A stretch of DNA of 64,000 bases from Setomelanomma holmii (lineage: Eukaryota > Ascomycota > Dothideomycetes > Pleosporales > Phaeosphaeriaceae), in contig ML978236.1 of the NCBI GenBank assembly GCA_010015745.1, positions 1-64,000 on the forward strand, given 5' to 3'. This document shows, piece by piece, positions 42,228 to 54,047 of the stretch; the stretch's first letter is position 1, and the number at the start of each line of letters is the position of its first letter. The notes under the pieces are model-generated. The model did not search any database, had not been told where the DNA came from, and saw only the letters and a list, made by a program, of their open reading frames with translations. Position numbers and translations under genes: made by a program.

Positions 42228-43206
42228 TCAAGCAGCGCACTTTTGCCTCTGACCTTCGCGCTCCTCACCACGCTGCTCAATCCTCGCCTCTTTCACATTG
42301 CCCTGCTCAGCTTCGTGCTCCGCCTCTTCCTCAGCCGCCGCCCGCTGATTCAGCAGACTCAAATACGTCTGCCATCCAATCGCAATAACGCCGCCAAAAA
42401 TGCTCCTGTATTGTATGGGTATATATGTGAATGAAAATGCCGTGATGGCTGGCCAGACTTTGCAGCTATTGATCCAGCTCGTGGGTACCGTGTTCTTGAT
42501 GCGCTCGATGACTTCGGGGAAGGATGCGCCGGAGAGGAAGGACTGCATGCCGAAGAAGTAGGAGTTGAAGATGGGAGTGAAGAGAAGTTGGTTTACGGTG
42601 ACCTGTTATTCTTGTTAGCAACCATGTCAACGATACTTCTTGCCCAGACTTGCGTACCTTCGTGGTAAGAGACAGTATCTTCGAACCATAATTGAAGTTG
42701 TTCCCCAGCCATAAAAACCACTTATACGCTGGTATCGAACTCAAGCCTCCAATCAACAATGAGCGACCCGTGCGATGCCAGTCGCGGTTGTCGCTCCATT
42801 CTTGTACCCAGCCCTTCTCTTCGCCCTCTTCTGTCGCAACCTCGCTAGGCACGGGCTCCGCAATGCTCTGCGCCACCAAATCACCTACAAAGTAGATGAC
42901 CAGCGACGAGATGAATTGTGTCATGTATGGCTTCCTTTGTTGTACGCGACCGTATGCGCGAAATGGCTCGTATATGGGTTCGAGCCAAAGCCAGGTAGGC
43001 CCAGGTATTGTGTTTGCGGTTTCAGGCGCTTTCTGCGCGACAGGTGGCTTCGAGGCATTGTACCGGCGGGCGATGCGCGAGGGCGAGGTTCGTAGAGGCG
43101 CAATTTCGAGATCCGTGGTGTTTCCGGTTATATGACTCCGGTTCGGAATGGTGTTTGGTATGCGCCGTAAGCCTACGCGACTCAGGGCGCAAGCAGGTGG
43201 TATCAT
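42228..43206 (-). CDS. Mpv17/PMP22-family inner-membrane protein (Sym1-like), about 307 aa
   Basis: Two exons, complement(43206..42658) and complement(42602..42228), with a 55-nt phase-0 intron (GTACGC...ACAG). The family signature is present: RKPYMTQFISSLVIYFVGDL, TGRSLLIGGLSSIPAYKWFL, VNQLLFTPIFNSYFFGM and the C-terminal KVWPAITAFSFTYIPIQYRS with FGGVIAIGWQTYLSLLNQ. Members form small four-helix channels in mitochondrial or peroxisomal membranes; yeast Sym1 is a stress protein. The N-terminal 90 residues are basic and rich in Arg/Ser, consistent with a mitochondrial presequence. I placed the start at 43206 (MIPPACALSRVGLRR). In-frame ATGs at 43296 and 43347 are alternatives. The Glu/Arg-rich C-terminal tail is not part of the family core. 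Confidence 0.88.
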
Positions 43207-43793
43207 GACGACGGGCGATGGGTTCTCATGAGTCCGACGTGTAAGCAGAAAGAAGGGAAGGGTGAAGGAGTGAAGTGTCGAGGCTTGCGTTGTCATTTGC
43301 TTGAGACTTGTGATTAGGTCCCGAGTCTCGGCTTTCGGAAATGCCATGCTTCAGCGGCAATTCAGGGTCCAAGGGGCAGGAATGCGGCCGGACGCGGAGA
43401 AGTCGTGCCACGTGCGTGATGAGTCAGCGTTCGAGGTATGACGTGCTCAGCTGCCAGTGTCACAACACCCACTCCAGCTTCGAGCGACGGTACTGAGCAT
43501 TGCTCTGCAAGGTTAATTAGTAGTCCTGCGACTCAGTAGCATCACATTGTATGTCGATCTGCTCCAGTCACCGATGCAGTCACTACATAAGTACCAGCAG
43601 AATTCAGGAAAGGTCGAGTAAGCCTCAATGCATTCGAATCTAGCTCGAAATCCATTCGTCGTGTGTATACATATGTACAAGAGAACGTAGAAGTCGCCAT
43701 CATAGCCACTCATCATGGGCAAGCCCGCTAAACACTACAGTATACTTTTGAGATATCAGAGAGACAGAGAGATCAGTTGACATATTTCCAGGC
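43207..43793. other. Intergenic
   Basis: Promoter side of the Mpv17-like gene and 3' side of the LPMO gene. No gene recognised. Confidence 0.5.
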
Positions 43794-44825
43794 TTAAAGG
43801 CACTGAGAGTAGTAGTCGTTCTGCTTCTGGCAGGTGCTTCCGCTGACGCAGGACGTAGCTCCAGTATATCCGATACCACCGCACTGACCCCACTTCTGAG
43901 CAGTCGCAGTGCCAGAGCCAGCAGCGGGCGTTGGGGTGGCCTTGACGACGGTCGCGAGAGTCGTCTTGGCTGGAGCGGCGGAGGTGGCAGGCTTAGCGGT
44001 GGTCGTGGGTGCCTTGGTGGCAGCCGGAGCGGCAGAGGTAGCAGGAGCAGGGGACGAGCCGCTGGTGGCGCCATTCCATACCGCTGGTCCGACACCTGGG
44101 TAGCTCGTGAAGCCGGAGTAGATGTCGAAATGTACGCCTGCGTCAGTAGCCTTATAGGCACCTGGGAAGCTGACACCTGCTGGGAGTTGGAGGGTGCCCG
44201 AACCACCAACGGTCACATGGACGCACTCCATGTAGAATTGAGCACCGCCGATGTTATTGCCCTCATGAAGAGCAAGGATTTCGGGCCGCAGCCAGTAGTC
44301 GCCTGGGGCGAGCTTAGGAAGAGTGATCTTGTGTTGACCGGGCTTGCCAGTGTAGGAGCCAGCGATGAGCTTGTCGACAGCCCAGGACTTGCCGTCCCAG
44401 CCATCCTGCCAAAGCTTAGTCCACGAAGGCGAGGAACCGGCCTTGGAGGCGTAGACCATGATAGGACCATGATGAGACTAGAAGATTAATCAGTGAATGT
44501 GACTAGTTGGAAGTACTTTCGCACGCACCGAAGCAATGATATCATCGCTGGCCTGGTTGGTATCGTGGTGCCACTCGAAAGTGATCTCATCACCTCCGGA
44601 TACAGCGATCGACTTCGCGGCCTTCACGCCAGGAACATTGCACTGGATGTTGCTGGAAGTGACATCCTTGACCGGGTCGTTGTTCGGGGGAGAGTCAATG
44701 TATCCACCCTGAGTGTTTCCGACACCCTGGTCTTTTCCATTGACGAGAATATTCCACACGGTGGTGTGGGCGGCAGTAAGCTGGGCGCCGCCAGCGAGAG
44801 CAAGAGCGAGAATAGAGGTCTTCAT
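43794..44825 (-). CDS. AA9 lytic polysaccharide monooxygenase with CBM1, 326 aa
   Basis: Two exons, complement(44825..44529) and complement(44477..43794), with a 51-nt phase-0 intron (GTGCGT...CTAG). It is a secreted copper enzyme that oxidatively cleaves cellulose. The signal peptide MKTSILALALAGGAQLTAA is followed directly by HTTVWNI, so the mature N-terminus is the copper-binding His of the histidine brace. The second His is in SSHHGPIMVYAS, formed across the splice site. The axial Tyr is in GGAQFYMECVHVTV. An Ala/Thr/Pro/Ser linker (about 230-285) leads to a C-terminal CBM1: QKWGQCGGIGYTG, then CVSGSTCQ and NDYYSQCL with the four cysteines and aromatic residues. The protein is full length with all catalytic residues and is expected to be active. 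The ATG used is the one that gives the signal peptide. Confidence 0.95.
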
Positions 44826-46539
44826 GTTGATCGAGTCTAAGTTGGATCTCAAGGGAAGGTCTGGTGATTCGGCGGGTCAAAAGTCTCGAAACGAGGAGTA
44901 CTTGTAAAGTGAACGATGAAGAAGTGAGTGAAATGAATGAAGCGACTGTAAACGAATGTAGTCGAAAAGAATGTGAGCGTCAAGCGTACCTCTCAAATAA
45001 TGAGTGGCCCAAGAGCTTTATACTCTCGATACAAGACGTACCACTTGCCCAACAAGCTTCCATCTCGCTTGGTGATTATTCCTGCCTCAGGACCGTGACT
45101 AACGGTAGCCACCGGAAGCTTGGCAGGTAGGCATGCAGGTTCCATCTCGTTCAGCGTGCATCGGCTACCGCACTGAGATAAGAGGTGCCCCTAGGCGGCG
45201 GTTGACCATTGTATCGAGGCTGGCTTGGGTGCAAGCGAGGCACTTTCAGCCCTGGATTGGGCAAGGGAAGGATCGGAGAGCGGCGCATGGATAATTGACC
45301 CTTGCCTCCGATCTGGTCCAGGTCAAGATCGAAGCCGGGCGAGTCACGATGATCAAGGACCTGAAACAGGAGCATAGGAGAATCCTGTACATTCCGCTCC
45401 ACGACGCTGCATCCGAGCCTTTCAACAGTCTTGGCGTTTGCAAAACGCCATGGGCGCTGGCAATCGATATCATGACTGCCATTGAACAATTGCTTGGTGT
45501 ATCTCCCATCGTTGCACGGAGCACGCATGCTGTGCGTGAGGCTCTTCTACGTCAAACGCCAATCCCTGGAGCCAGGAGAGTGGGCTGCAAGTCTATGCAG
45601 TCCCACGCTTCGATAGAAGCTCATCTCGGGTTCGTAACAGTGGAGCCTCAAAGTCGGTGCAACATCCTGATCTCCGATGGTGGAAGTTTTTCCGCCCACG
45701 CCGCAGCCTGCGGGAAGTGGAAATTGGCCGAGGCTCGAAGCGTATTTTGTGCCACGCCCATGTCGTTTGTCTGGCGGTAAACAATGCCGTCTATCAGTTC
45801 TGCTCGACTCGAGAGTCAATTCGAGGACCTCGCTTCAATGCAGTGTCAATGGAAGGCGTAGTTGTGGTGGCAAACGGATGTGGATGGGCGAGGAGGTGAG
45901 TTTTGTGCAGTTCCACGTGCCTGGTCGTGAAGGTGCACAGACCGTACATGCCATGCCGGCCTCCTGGTTATCGCAACTGCGACCACGTCCGATGCTGTTT
46001 CTACCAGTGGTTCAGATCTTCCGTAGAACACTGTCCTACCGAGCCGCCTGATCCAGCCTCCCACGTGCATTGCTATTGCGAGAAGAAGCACTTCCACGAA
46101 GATTAGATGCAACGCTAGCTACACCGTATGTCGTTTTAACCTGTCCACCTCAAAGAATAATCACATGATGATTATAGTCAACATTGATTGCATAAGGGCG
46201 ACATCAAGACAGCGGTGAAAAGGTGAAAAGTTAGAAGCTCAAGAGGCTTGCATTAAGAAACACGGACACATTCATGAAACCTGGTTGACAAGCGCCACCG
46301 CTAACTTAAGCGAAGAGTTGATGTCGTGAAACACCAAACAATTGTGTGTGAACGAAGCTGAATACAGATTGCATCTCCCACACTTCCACTTCCAACCAGG
46401 CTTAGCTTGTCTGCGCCCGGTGTACTCCCTCAGGCTTTGTGAATCTCAGAAACCCTACTCTGGGATGATCGATGGTGTCGAGCCTTTCTCCTTTCCAAAG
46501 AGACCTCCTCACTCATGCAAAGTCGCCAACGCAATGCCC
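44826..46539. other. 1.7-kb region without a supported gene
   Basis: This includes the LPMO promoter. A 161-codon plus-strand frame at 45295-45780 and opposing frames lack any motif. No repeats seen. Confidence 0.45.
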
Positions 46540-47005
46540 TTAGTCTTCTTTCGGACCACCATCCTCCCCAACCGACTCGATAGCGTCCTGCACTTGAGTG
46601 GATTCTCTCTTCTCACTCGGGGGTGCTGTTACTGCATTTTTCAACATACCCGTGATCGAGGGTTTTGAGGACGAAGAGCTGGTTGTCGAAGTGCTTGACA
46701 TGTCAGGTTGCGTGGAAGTGGGTGAGATTGGTTCTAAATGCGCGTAAGCAGTAATCCTCCGTGAGGAACCCGATGTGCGAACCTTCGAATTGCGCCGACG
46801 TTTCCTTATCGAGGGCAGACATAGTTCGCGAAGGGTACAGTGTTAGTCCTCGAGCTTGGCAGTTGCTGAAGGTTGATACTGCGCACTTACAAAGTCTCGC
46901 GCGTCTTTCACGTAGTACTGATATACGCATTCCTACAACAAAGGCCGCGCTACGTCATCAGCTTACTGAGCCGTTTTGTGGCTTCCACATTTCGAGGTGG
47001 AACAT
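46540..47005 (-). CDS. Small three-exon protein, 102 aa (proposed)
   Basis: Built from splice signals, not from a long frame. The exons are complement of 47005-46967, 46917-46891 and 46782-46540, all phase 0. Intron 1 is 49 nt (GTAAGC...TCAG). Intron 2 is 108 nt (GTAAGT...GAAG) and has a CTAAC branch-like site. The product starts MFHLEMWKPQNGSYYVKDAR, then VRTSGSSRRITAYAHLEPIS, and ends with a Ser/Thr-rich, acidic tail (SITGMLKNAVTAPPSEKRE, EDGGPKED). Codon phases and the tail composition look coding. No family is recognised, and no signal peptide or membrane helix is present. Intron 1's acceptor was chosen because the nearer AG would make a 34-nt intron. The 3' exon is the most secure part. 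Confidence 0.5.
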
Positions 47006-47175
47006 GGGTCCACATCTCGAAAATGTGTGTTGTTGCTGCGGGGCATTGTCATTGTGGTTGGCTGGGAGAATGGAGCCGAGTGGGAGCACCGTCAGAGGCG
47101 TTTTGCACGTGTTGGACCCTGAAAAATAGATAGCGCAACGGTCGTCGCGACCATTAGCAGTGAGCGTTTGCTAAG

Positions 47176-49404
47176 CTAGATGATGCGGATGGTATGTAGA
47201 CCATTCTCATACCGCAGACATGGCAGCAGGCTCTTGACCTTCTCCTTTAAGTCGGCTTGCAGCATCTCCTGGTCGTCACCATCCGATGCGATTGCGACTC
47301 CAAATCTTTCAAAGAGCTTTGTGTCGCCATCGGCAAGCCGCAGCAAAAGCATGTGCATATACTTGCTGTCTTTGGAAGGCAATCGACAAGTCATGTAGAA
47401 CAAACGTTGCTCAACATTGTCGATGTCAAATGCACCGTCGCCAAATGGAGCTTCGTCGAAGTATACGTTAGGTCCTAGCTTAGAAGGATCTTGTGGCCGA
47501 ACGCGAACTCCATTGGGAACCATATGCCAAGTCTTGAAGGTTGTATCCCCAAGTTTGGAGAGCTGCATGGGTCTAAGAGGACCCTTGAGATCGAGCCATC
47601 CGCCAGTGACGATGCCCGTGGTGTCTTCGGTCGCATACTGGAGCTGCACATCTTCAACTTGAATCGTGATGTTGCGATCGTCGTCTCCCAATGTCTCAAC
47701 CACCAACATTTCAACCATTCCATCCAATGACGCCCAAGACCAGGTTGGGGCCCGATAAGACTTTGGGCGCACTGATGGTGAGCCATCGACCTGTCGTTGG
47801 AAAGGGCAACACCATGGCAACGTCACGACGAGGCGCTTTCGCCAAATTCCAGCAACGTACTCATCGTTGATAGCATCCGCCATGCGCTTCGCTACACCAA
47901 ACAAGGCCACGAGTTTGTCACCCGGTATGGTCAACATGGTTTGTGAATACATCTGTATTATCTTGTCCCAAATCGTATACGTGGCAACATCTTTGTACGT
48001 GGCGATCTCTGGAGTTACTTGCTGGCCTCCACTTGCCATGTTCTTCATGTAGGGAAATAGATCCAGCTCTTTGAAGCGGAAAGCCAATTGTGTTGCATAC
48101 ACAGATGCAAGGCCATGTGTAGAGGATTCGCAAGAGTCTTTTTCATAACACTCCCAGAAGAGTTGGTGCTCACCAAAGTGAAGTACTCGGGGTGTAAGTA
48201 ACCTTTCCTGCATAACCCATCCTCTTGAATTGATGACGCAATTCAACAGGTTGTTGTTCCAGAAGAATTCGTCGAGAACGATGCATCGAACATATTGAGG
48301 ACCAGAATCGAGGCCCGAGACATTGAGATCTACTTCCGTAGTCTCGAGTAAGCGAGGGTTGCGCGTGCGAAATAGACCTCCGCTACTGTCAAAAGAGGCA
48401 GAAGCAGATATATTACAATACGAATGGGAGTATACTTTGTGCATAAGTGCAGACTCTCTGAGCCATTCAGATCGTGAGTCTTGTTTGATGCACAAGGAAT
48501 CTATCCAGAGATATCGGGTCCCTAGTCGCTTCGTTATGATGATTGCGTCTCGAAAAGCCCTGGGAAAGTGATCAATGCATATGCCAGAACGTAATGACGT
48601 GGATGTAAGCTCGTTAAGTTGCGTGAGACGAGCTTGGCCCCAACAATGACTGAGGGTGCAATAGCCATTTGGAGCAATCTCTTCATCGGCAGTCTCAATC
48701 AGCCGAATAAGGGCGTCAGACTTCCGAGAGTCACCGAAGTCGAGAAGTCATGTGGGCCACCAGGAAGGCTCTTTGAGGATTTATTGCACGTTGTGTGTCT
48801 CTCGACGTACTCCTGCACCCAAGAAGTCGCGACAGACCAAGACTCGTCTGATGATGTACAAGTTGAAGTTGGCATGGATGGCACGATTCCACCTGGGAAT
48901 ACACGTTAGCCAGCGACGTTTCGACGCTAAGGTGCATAATTTACCAGGATTCGGTCCTAAGACGTAGAATTCAATACCAACATTCTTTCGTAAATTTACA
49001 CAACTCCAATCAATCATCCCACCGCTGAACAATATCGTCAGCTTGAAATCGCCGACAGAACAGTTGTATCTTGGTCGTGTCTCCACTGTTGTATGTGTGA
49101 TCCATTCGTAGTAGTCTCGCTCCTGGTACAGTTGGCGATCCGCGTCAGTAGCGTCCGATGCGCGGATACCGGCTTGTGCCTTCTCTGATGCTTTGAGTTC
49201 TTGGATACGCAAGGTACTCTTCTCCGTCTCCGAGAGTCGGTTCCAGAAGGAATGACAGATGTGGCATCCTTCATCAGCAGCAGCCCCAAGTGTCTGGAGC
49301 GTGCGGTGATGTGCACACCGAATCTGAGGCGTGCCATCGAAAGGTCTCTTATCTATGAGATTCGCGTGGTCGCGGAGGACGGCGATGCAAGTCTGACACA
49401 GCAT
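47176..49404 (-). pseudogene. HET-domain gene broken by an 8-nt insertion and a stop codon
   Basis: The HET layout is complete but the frame is broken. Exon 1 (49404-48945) has MLCQTCIAVLRDH and DEGCHICHSFWNRL. A 52-nt intron (48944-48893, GTAAAT...CCAG) joins phase 1 to an exon with SWVQEYVERHTTCNKSSKSL. There the frame breaks: about 8 extra bases (48754-48761) and a TGA at 48750-48748 stand where the family has LPTRLLDFG, so the TGA probably replaces CGA (Arg). Beyond it the other frame carries everything expected: CTLSHCWG, RYLWIDSLCIKQ, RGWVMQERLLTPRVLHFGEH, LVALFGVAKRMA and APTWSWASLD, ending at 47176. A protein starting inside (MCIKQDSRSEW, 48495) would lack the HET first half. I see no intron that would remove the lesions. 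Assembly error is the alternative. Confidence 0.85.
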
Positions 49405-49806
49405 GCTTTGCTTGTATCATGGGCGATCGAAGAGTTGCGCAAAGGATACAGTATGTCGATGGCTTTCATAGCAACGCAAGGCTGCCAAGCATGCAGCCTA
49501 AATGTAACGCTGGGTACGTGGATGCAGGTAAAAGAAGCAAGTGCAAGGCTTAATTATGTCAGCACAAATTTTCATGGTCGACCAATCAACACCCCGATCT
49601 GCCCCTTCGGGGCACAGAATGCAATCGACACTCTTGCTACATATCATCTGAGCAGATGTGATGTGCGACATTGAAACTTGGCAAGTGTAGGTATCTCTAT
49701 CCGTTACGTCTCTTGTTCCAGCCGTCAAGTCGAGACAACGAGCGCCAGTCGTGTTCATTCCAGTCTAATCCACGTTTAGAAGCTACTTCAAGTTATCCAA
49801 GAGCAC
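49405..49806. other. Intergenic between HET gene and rhodopsin-like gene
   Basis: Promoter side of the HET gene and 3' side of the next gene. Nothing else seen. Confidence 0.55.
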
Positions 49807-51120
49807 TTACACCACATCACCAATATCCTTCCCCAACCCAGGCTTCCCGTAATCTTCGACTGCAGCATGCGTGCCATGCCCCATCTCCACATCCACAGTC
49901 GTCGTAACCAGTACCTCCATCTTCTTGCTTCCTCCATCGCTATCCTCACTCAACCTATAAAACCTCCCCATGCCAGAGTCACGCAAACGGTGCATTCTGA
50001 CGTCCGTCGTCGCCGTCGTAGTCGCCGATTTCTTCGTCACATGTGACTTGCCCGGCGGTTGTGTCGATTTGGTATGCGTGATGAATTCGTGGAGATGAAG
50101 TGCTTTAGCGAACATGCGGAAGAGCGGCTTGAAGGAAAGAGCGCAGGCGCTGAGGAGGTAGATACCTGGTTCTAAAATCGTCCAGTTCACCAGAGCAACG
50201 TGGTTGACTAATGGCTCCGTCAGTAACGAATCGAGATATTGACGTGTGGGGACTGGGGCGTACATGTACCGTCGACTAGTGGTCCAGCTTCGGCGAGAGT
50301 TCGTGCAAAGACGATTGTGCGGATTATGGATGCGACGATGCCTCTGTTGCCATGATTAGCTGCGCTGTATGTCGAACTATCGAAGAGGACGCAAACGTAC
50401 ACACTACCCGTCAAGAAGATAAGCAGCAATCCCACACGTCTCGCAAAGCTAATCTTCAGACCCCAAACAGTCCTCAACGGCAATATGAGGATGGCAAGAT
50501 CCGTGACGATATTTGGGACGCTCGAACTATTGGCGTATGCTTGCAGATTGAAGCACTTCCCACCAGCGACCGTTTTGTCCCAATTGAATGCGAAGGGCGT
50601 GCATTGAAACATGGCGGTGACGGTGTACGCAAGCCAAGTCGAACATAACAATGCGACTAGCAATTTCGCAGCCATGCGCTCGTACTTGTTCGTGAGAATG
50701 TGCAGATACATGAGGACGACAATGAGCTTGGGAAAGGCGACAGCTGCAGGATGCACAGTTTCAAGGACCAATATGCCTTTGAAGTGATCGGTGATGCGTG
50801 TTGGGTCGATGGTCACGACGTAGGCCGTATGTCTTCCGGTGTCGGCCTTCTTGACCATCACTGTCTAGAGGTCAGTGGAGATAAATCTAATGCCAGTGCT
50901 ATATCTTACATATGCCCGTCACACACAGCCCCATCTCAGCAATTAGGGCGAAAGGTATGATAACGTCCTGAACACTGAATGATGTGCTCGTCAAGTAGCG
51001 AGCGTAGGACCGAAGACCAACAAACACGGTACATAGAATGATCATTATAGAGGCGGTAGCGAGAATAGAAGGCCCTTTGTCCTCGGCTAAGAACGAGGGC
51101 AAATCCATCGAGGCATTCAT
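49807..51120 (-). CDS. Fungal rhodopsin-domain seven-helix membrane protein, 381 aa
   Basis: Four exons, complement of 51120-50910, 50860-50401, 50343-50270 and 50207-49807. The introns are 49, 57 and 62 nt. The third has donor GTACAT, branch-like CTGAC and acceptor TTAG. The product has seven hydrophobic helices, including ILATASIMIILCTVFVGLRS, LIVVLMYLHIL, LLVALLCSTWLAYTVTAMF, IVTDLAILILPLRTVWGL and VGLLLIFLTGSV. The family landmarks FQCTPFAFNWD with CFN, a cytosolic RR after helix 5, and NWTILEPGIYLLSACALSF identify the Pth11-like/'Fung_rhodopsin' group, here without a CFEM domain. Such proteins are thought to be surface receptors or sensors at the plasma membrane; ligands are unknown. The cytosolic C-tail (about 120 residues) is Thr/Lys/Gly-rich. 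Confidence 0.85.
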
Positions 51121-53489
51121 TGTAAGCGATACGAATGGCTTCCGGAGCTGACTACTAGAGCCATGAAAAAGCGAACGACAGAAAGAACAAAAAGGAACGA
51201 CTGGTGATCTCCGCGCAGACGCAAGTTGGGTGAGGCATGCGATGAAATACTGGTATCAGCCTTGCGGGAAGATCTGACACAAAGTGCGCATACCGAGGAC
51301 GCGCGATCGACCATGCCAGTAGCTCAAAGAAGTGTGCCTGTACCGTTTAGAGTCGCATGTTCGAATGCGTCTAGAAGGTGTATGCAGGACTAGGGCCATC
51401 CTGACCAAGCTACTGCGGATTGGGCGAATCCGGTGCATGCGTATGCTGATTGCGATCGCCAAATGCATGTGCATGTTGTGCATTACCATAGCATTGGGAC
51501 GCTTTTCTAGTAGTGATGCCTGCATATCCGTAAGTCGCCGTGTCGCCGTTGGGGCTCGCTTTTGAACGCATCGCTTGACATGCATCCCCAGCTGACATCA
51601 TGATTTCTGTGGAGGCTTGGTGCTGGGTCCTGGTTAATTTGATCGTTGTTGAGCAATGTTTGACGTTCTATTCGACAACTTCAGGTAAGAAATTCGGTCG
51701 TTACAAGTGCTTTTCACTTGGACTTTGCCGTTGTTGAAGTTGACCGCATCAGCTCCGTCGAGGCTCCTGAAGTCGCACTCGCGCACGAAAAGCAAAGACG
51801 CAGCTTGGTATTTTCCTAGACTACCTGAAGGTAGCTGAAGGTAGTCAATGAAGGATCAATTGCTGGATGTGAAACATGGAATCTTGCATGAACGTGTGTC
51901 GATAGACCTCGTTCGCTTACAACGGTTCCTGGAGTATATATAGGCGATTTCAGCCGCGCTCTCCCTTCTGAGTGATGTGTACAATTTATGTTCGATTGTA
52001 GTTGAACAGGGCTACAACAGCAGGAGCTGTATGTGTCTGCGGAGGGATTGAAGGCTTTGCCGTTCTGCACAGGGCGGAGTCACGGAAATTCAGTGCAGAC
52101 CGCGCATCAGATCGAGTTGTGCACGAGGAACATCCTTCGAGGTGACAATGTCTACACCGTTTCGTGGGTAATTGGACGCGCATAGATGTGAGAGAGGATG
52201 AGACGGAGGAGGTCGGAAGTCGTTGCCGCAAGACGACTTTACGATCGCGCACACGCTAATGGGAAAGGGATGCAGGTGCAACCGTGAAGGCTGACATGCC
52301 TTCCACAGCTTTCAAATGCATCTCGAACGACGCTCTGACACACGAATGAACTTCTCTTTGTTGGCTTGCACCCCGACGCCACCCGAGCTGCTACCGTAAC
52401 ACCGTCCACTCCCTTCACGGGCACGACAGGCAAGCATGCCATTGGGTCGGAGCAACACCCAGCAAACCTCCAGTCTCTCCAATGGGCTCCAACCAATGTC
52501 TCTTCACGATATCTTATATCTCCGACACAAATCATGACGCCTTTCTCGGTTCCTCCTAGCGTATATCTCAGTTTGCCTGTCTTCGACGTTCACTGGTGCC
52601 AAGGCTAAACACCAATGGCCCCGCAAATCTCGCTTCTCAGCCACCAGACCCTGGCCCTCTGCATCATCACAACCAACAACCGTCTTGAGGCGCAAGACCG
52701 CCAACGTAGTATTGTTGCAGCTGCAGAGACATGCTGTCTGTGGCGTGCGTGCGCCCGGGAATATAGAGGCGATTTGTCTCGGTGGTCTTGCTCCTTTGGC
52801 TTTGGCTTTCCGTGGGCGAGCTAGCACCTCGACATGAGCACCTGGTCGCAAGATGGAGTGTGCACTGTTATGTTGTGCAGAGGCCGGTGAAAGGAGACCA
52901 AGGGATATATGTGGTGGCCTGTCTTTCTTTGCTGATCGCGGTCTGGATCTCACACCTGTTTCTGCAGGTTCCTAGATTTCTCTAAGGTCGCACCAAGGTA
53001 CGGGACATACGACGGCAACGTTCCAATACCACAGACATCCTGCTGTCAAACCCATCCTTTGTCCTGACTTCTCTGGATACCGTGGACCTTATTCGACTAT
53101 CGTTCACTAGATTCCTTAGATTTTGACGGCCTACCCTAGGATCACTATCATCAGGCCTAGACAGCTGATGCTTCACCGTCACGAGAGCTTTGTCAGATTG
53201 AGGATAAGCTCACCAAGCTAATACTACTGTGGCATCTTCAACTTTACCTTGCGATCTTACCGCTATCCTATCGCAAGATTTCCGCCGCTATCTTACCGCA
53301 AAACTCTTATCTCGGCTCTCTCACTCTACAATAGATTTCTCGGTACGAAATTTCCACCCGCAGCTCTCCACAAAGAATTCGAGTTTTTGGTCTCTGGACA
53401 TCAAACAATCGCCCCAAGACCACCCCAGGATCTCTTGTGAGAAAACACATACCCGACTACCCACCACGGAACCAAAATCACAACCAGCC
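51121..53489. other. 2.4-kb region without a supported gene
   Basis: Many short frames on both strands, none with domain, signal peptide or splice support. A small CTGAAGGTAG direct duplication occurs near 51835. It includes the promoters of both flanking, divergent genes. Confidence 0.45.
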
Positions 53490-54047
53490 ATGTTCCTCAC
53501 CCTCCTCCTCTGGGCCTTCTCCTTCATCCCCCTCCTCGCCGCCATACCCACAACCTCAGCCCCACTGCAAAAGCGCTGCACCAACGCCCTCACCAACCCG
53601 TCCTTCGAATCCGGCGAATCACCGTGGCTCGCCATGGCCTTCGGCTCCTGGGCCCAACGCGGCGTCTACACGTCTCCCAGCGGCGGCCACGACGGCAACG
53701 ACTTCTATTACGGCGAAGTCAATGCCACAGTCGCTGACGCCACGCTGACTGTGTCGCAATCTAGCCTCTCACTTCAGGCGGGTTCAACAGTAGACTGCAG
53801 CGCTTGGGTCGCGTCAAATCGGCCGGGGAATACGGGGAGTACGCGTGTGGAGGTGTTTCTGGATGAGAAGACGTGCGGGAGTGCTGTGTACCTTGGAACT
53901 AGTGGGTGGACGAAGGTTGGTGGGAAGATCACGGTCGATGGTACGGCAAGTCATACATTTGCGGTTGTGGTGCTGAGTGATGAGGCGGGTCCAGACGGGG
54001 CGATGGTGTGGATAGACGAGGCGGTTGTTGGGAATGGGTGGTGCTAA
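53490..54047 (+). CDS. Secreted protein with carbohydrate-binding-like beta-sandwich, 185 aa
   Basis: Single exon from the ATG that opens a clear signal peptide (MFLTLLLWAFSFIPLLAAIP). A basic LQKR site, probably cut by Kex2, precedes the mature start CTNALTNPSFESGESPW. That N-P-S-F-E-x-G opening and the beta-rich rest (STRVEVFLDEKTCGSA, WTKVGGKITVDG, GAMVWIDEAVV) resemble CBM4/9- or CBM22-like jelly-roll modules common in fungal secreted proteins. Three cysteines lie in the mature part, with one at the C-terminal residue. No catalytic domain is attached. It probably acts in the cell wall or extracellularly; the ligand is unknown. The frame is open further upstream but lacks sensible protein. 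Confidence 0.78.
   Translation: MFLTLLLWAFSFIPLLAAIPTTSAPLQKRCTNALTNPSFESGESPWLAMAFGSWAQRGVYTSPSGGHDGNDFYYGEVNATVADATLTVSQSSLSLQAGSTVDCSAWVASNRPGNTGSTRVEVFLDEKTCGSAVYLGTSGWTKVGGKITVDGTASHTFAVVVLSDEAGPDGAMVWIDEAVVGNGWC

Noticed and set aside
45295..45780. 161-codon plus-strand frame
   Set aside because: Composition is unremarkable and there is no motif; opposing frames of similar length overlap it.
46933..46966. 34-nt intron in the small three-exon gene
   Set aside because: Too short for a fungal spliceosomal intron; the next AG gives 49 nt and keeps the frame.
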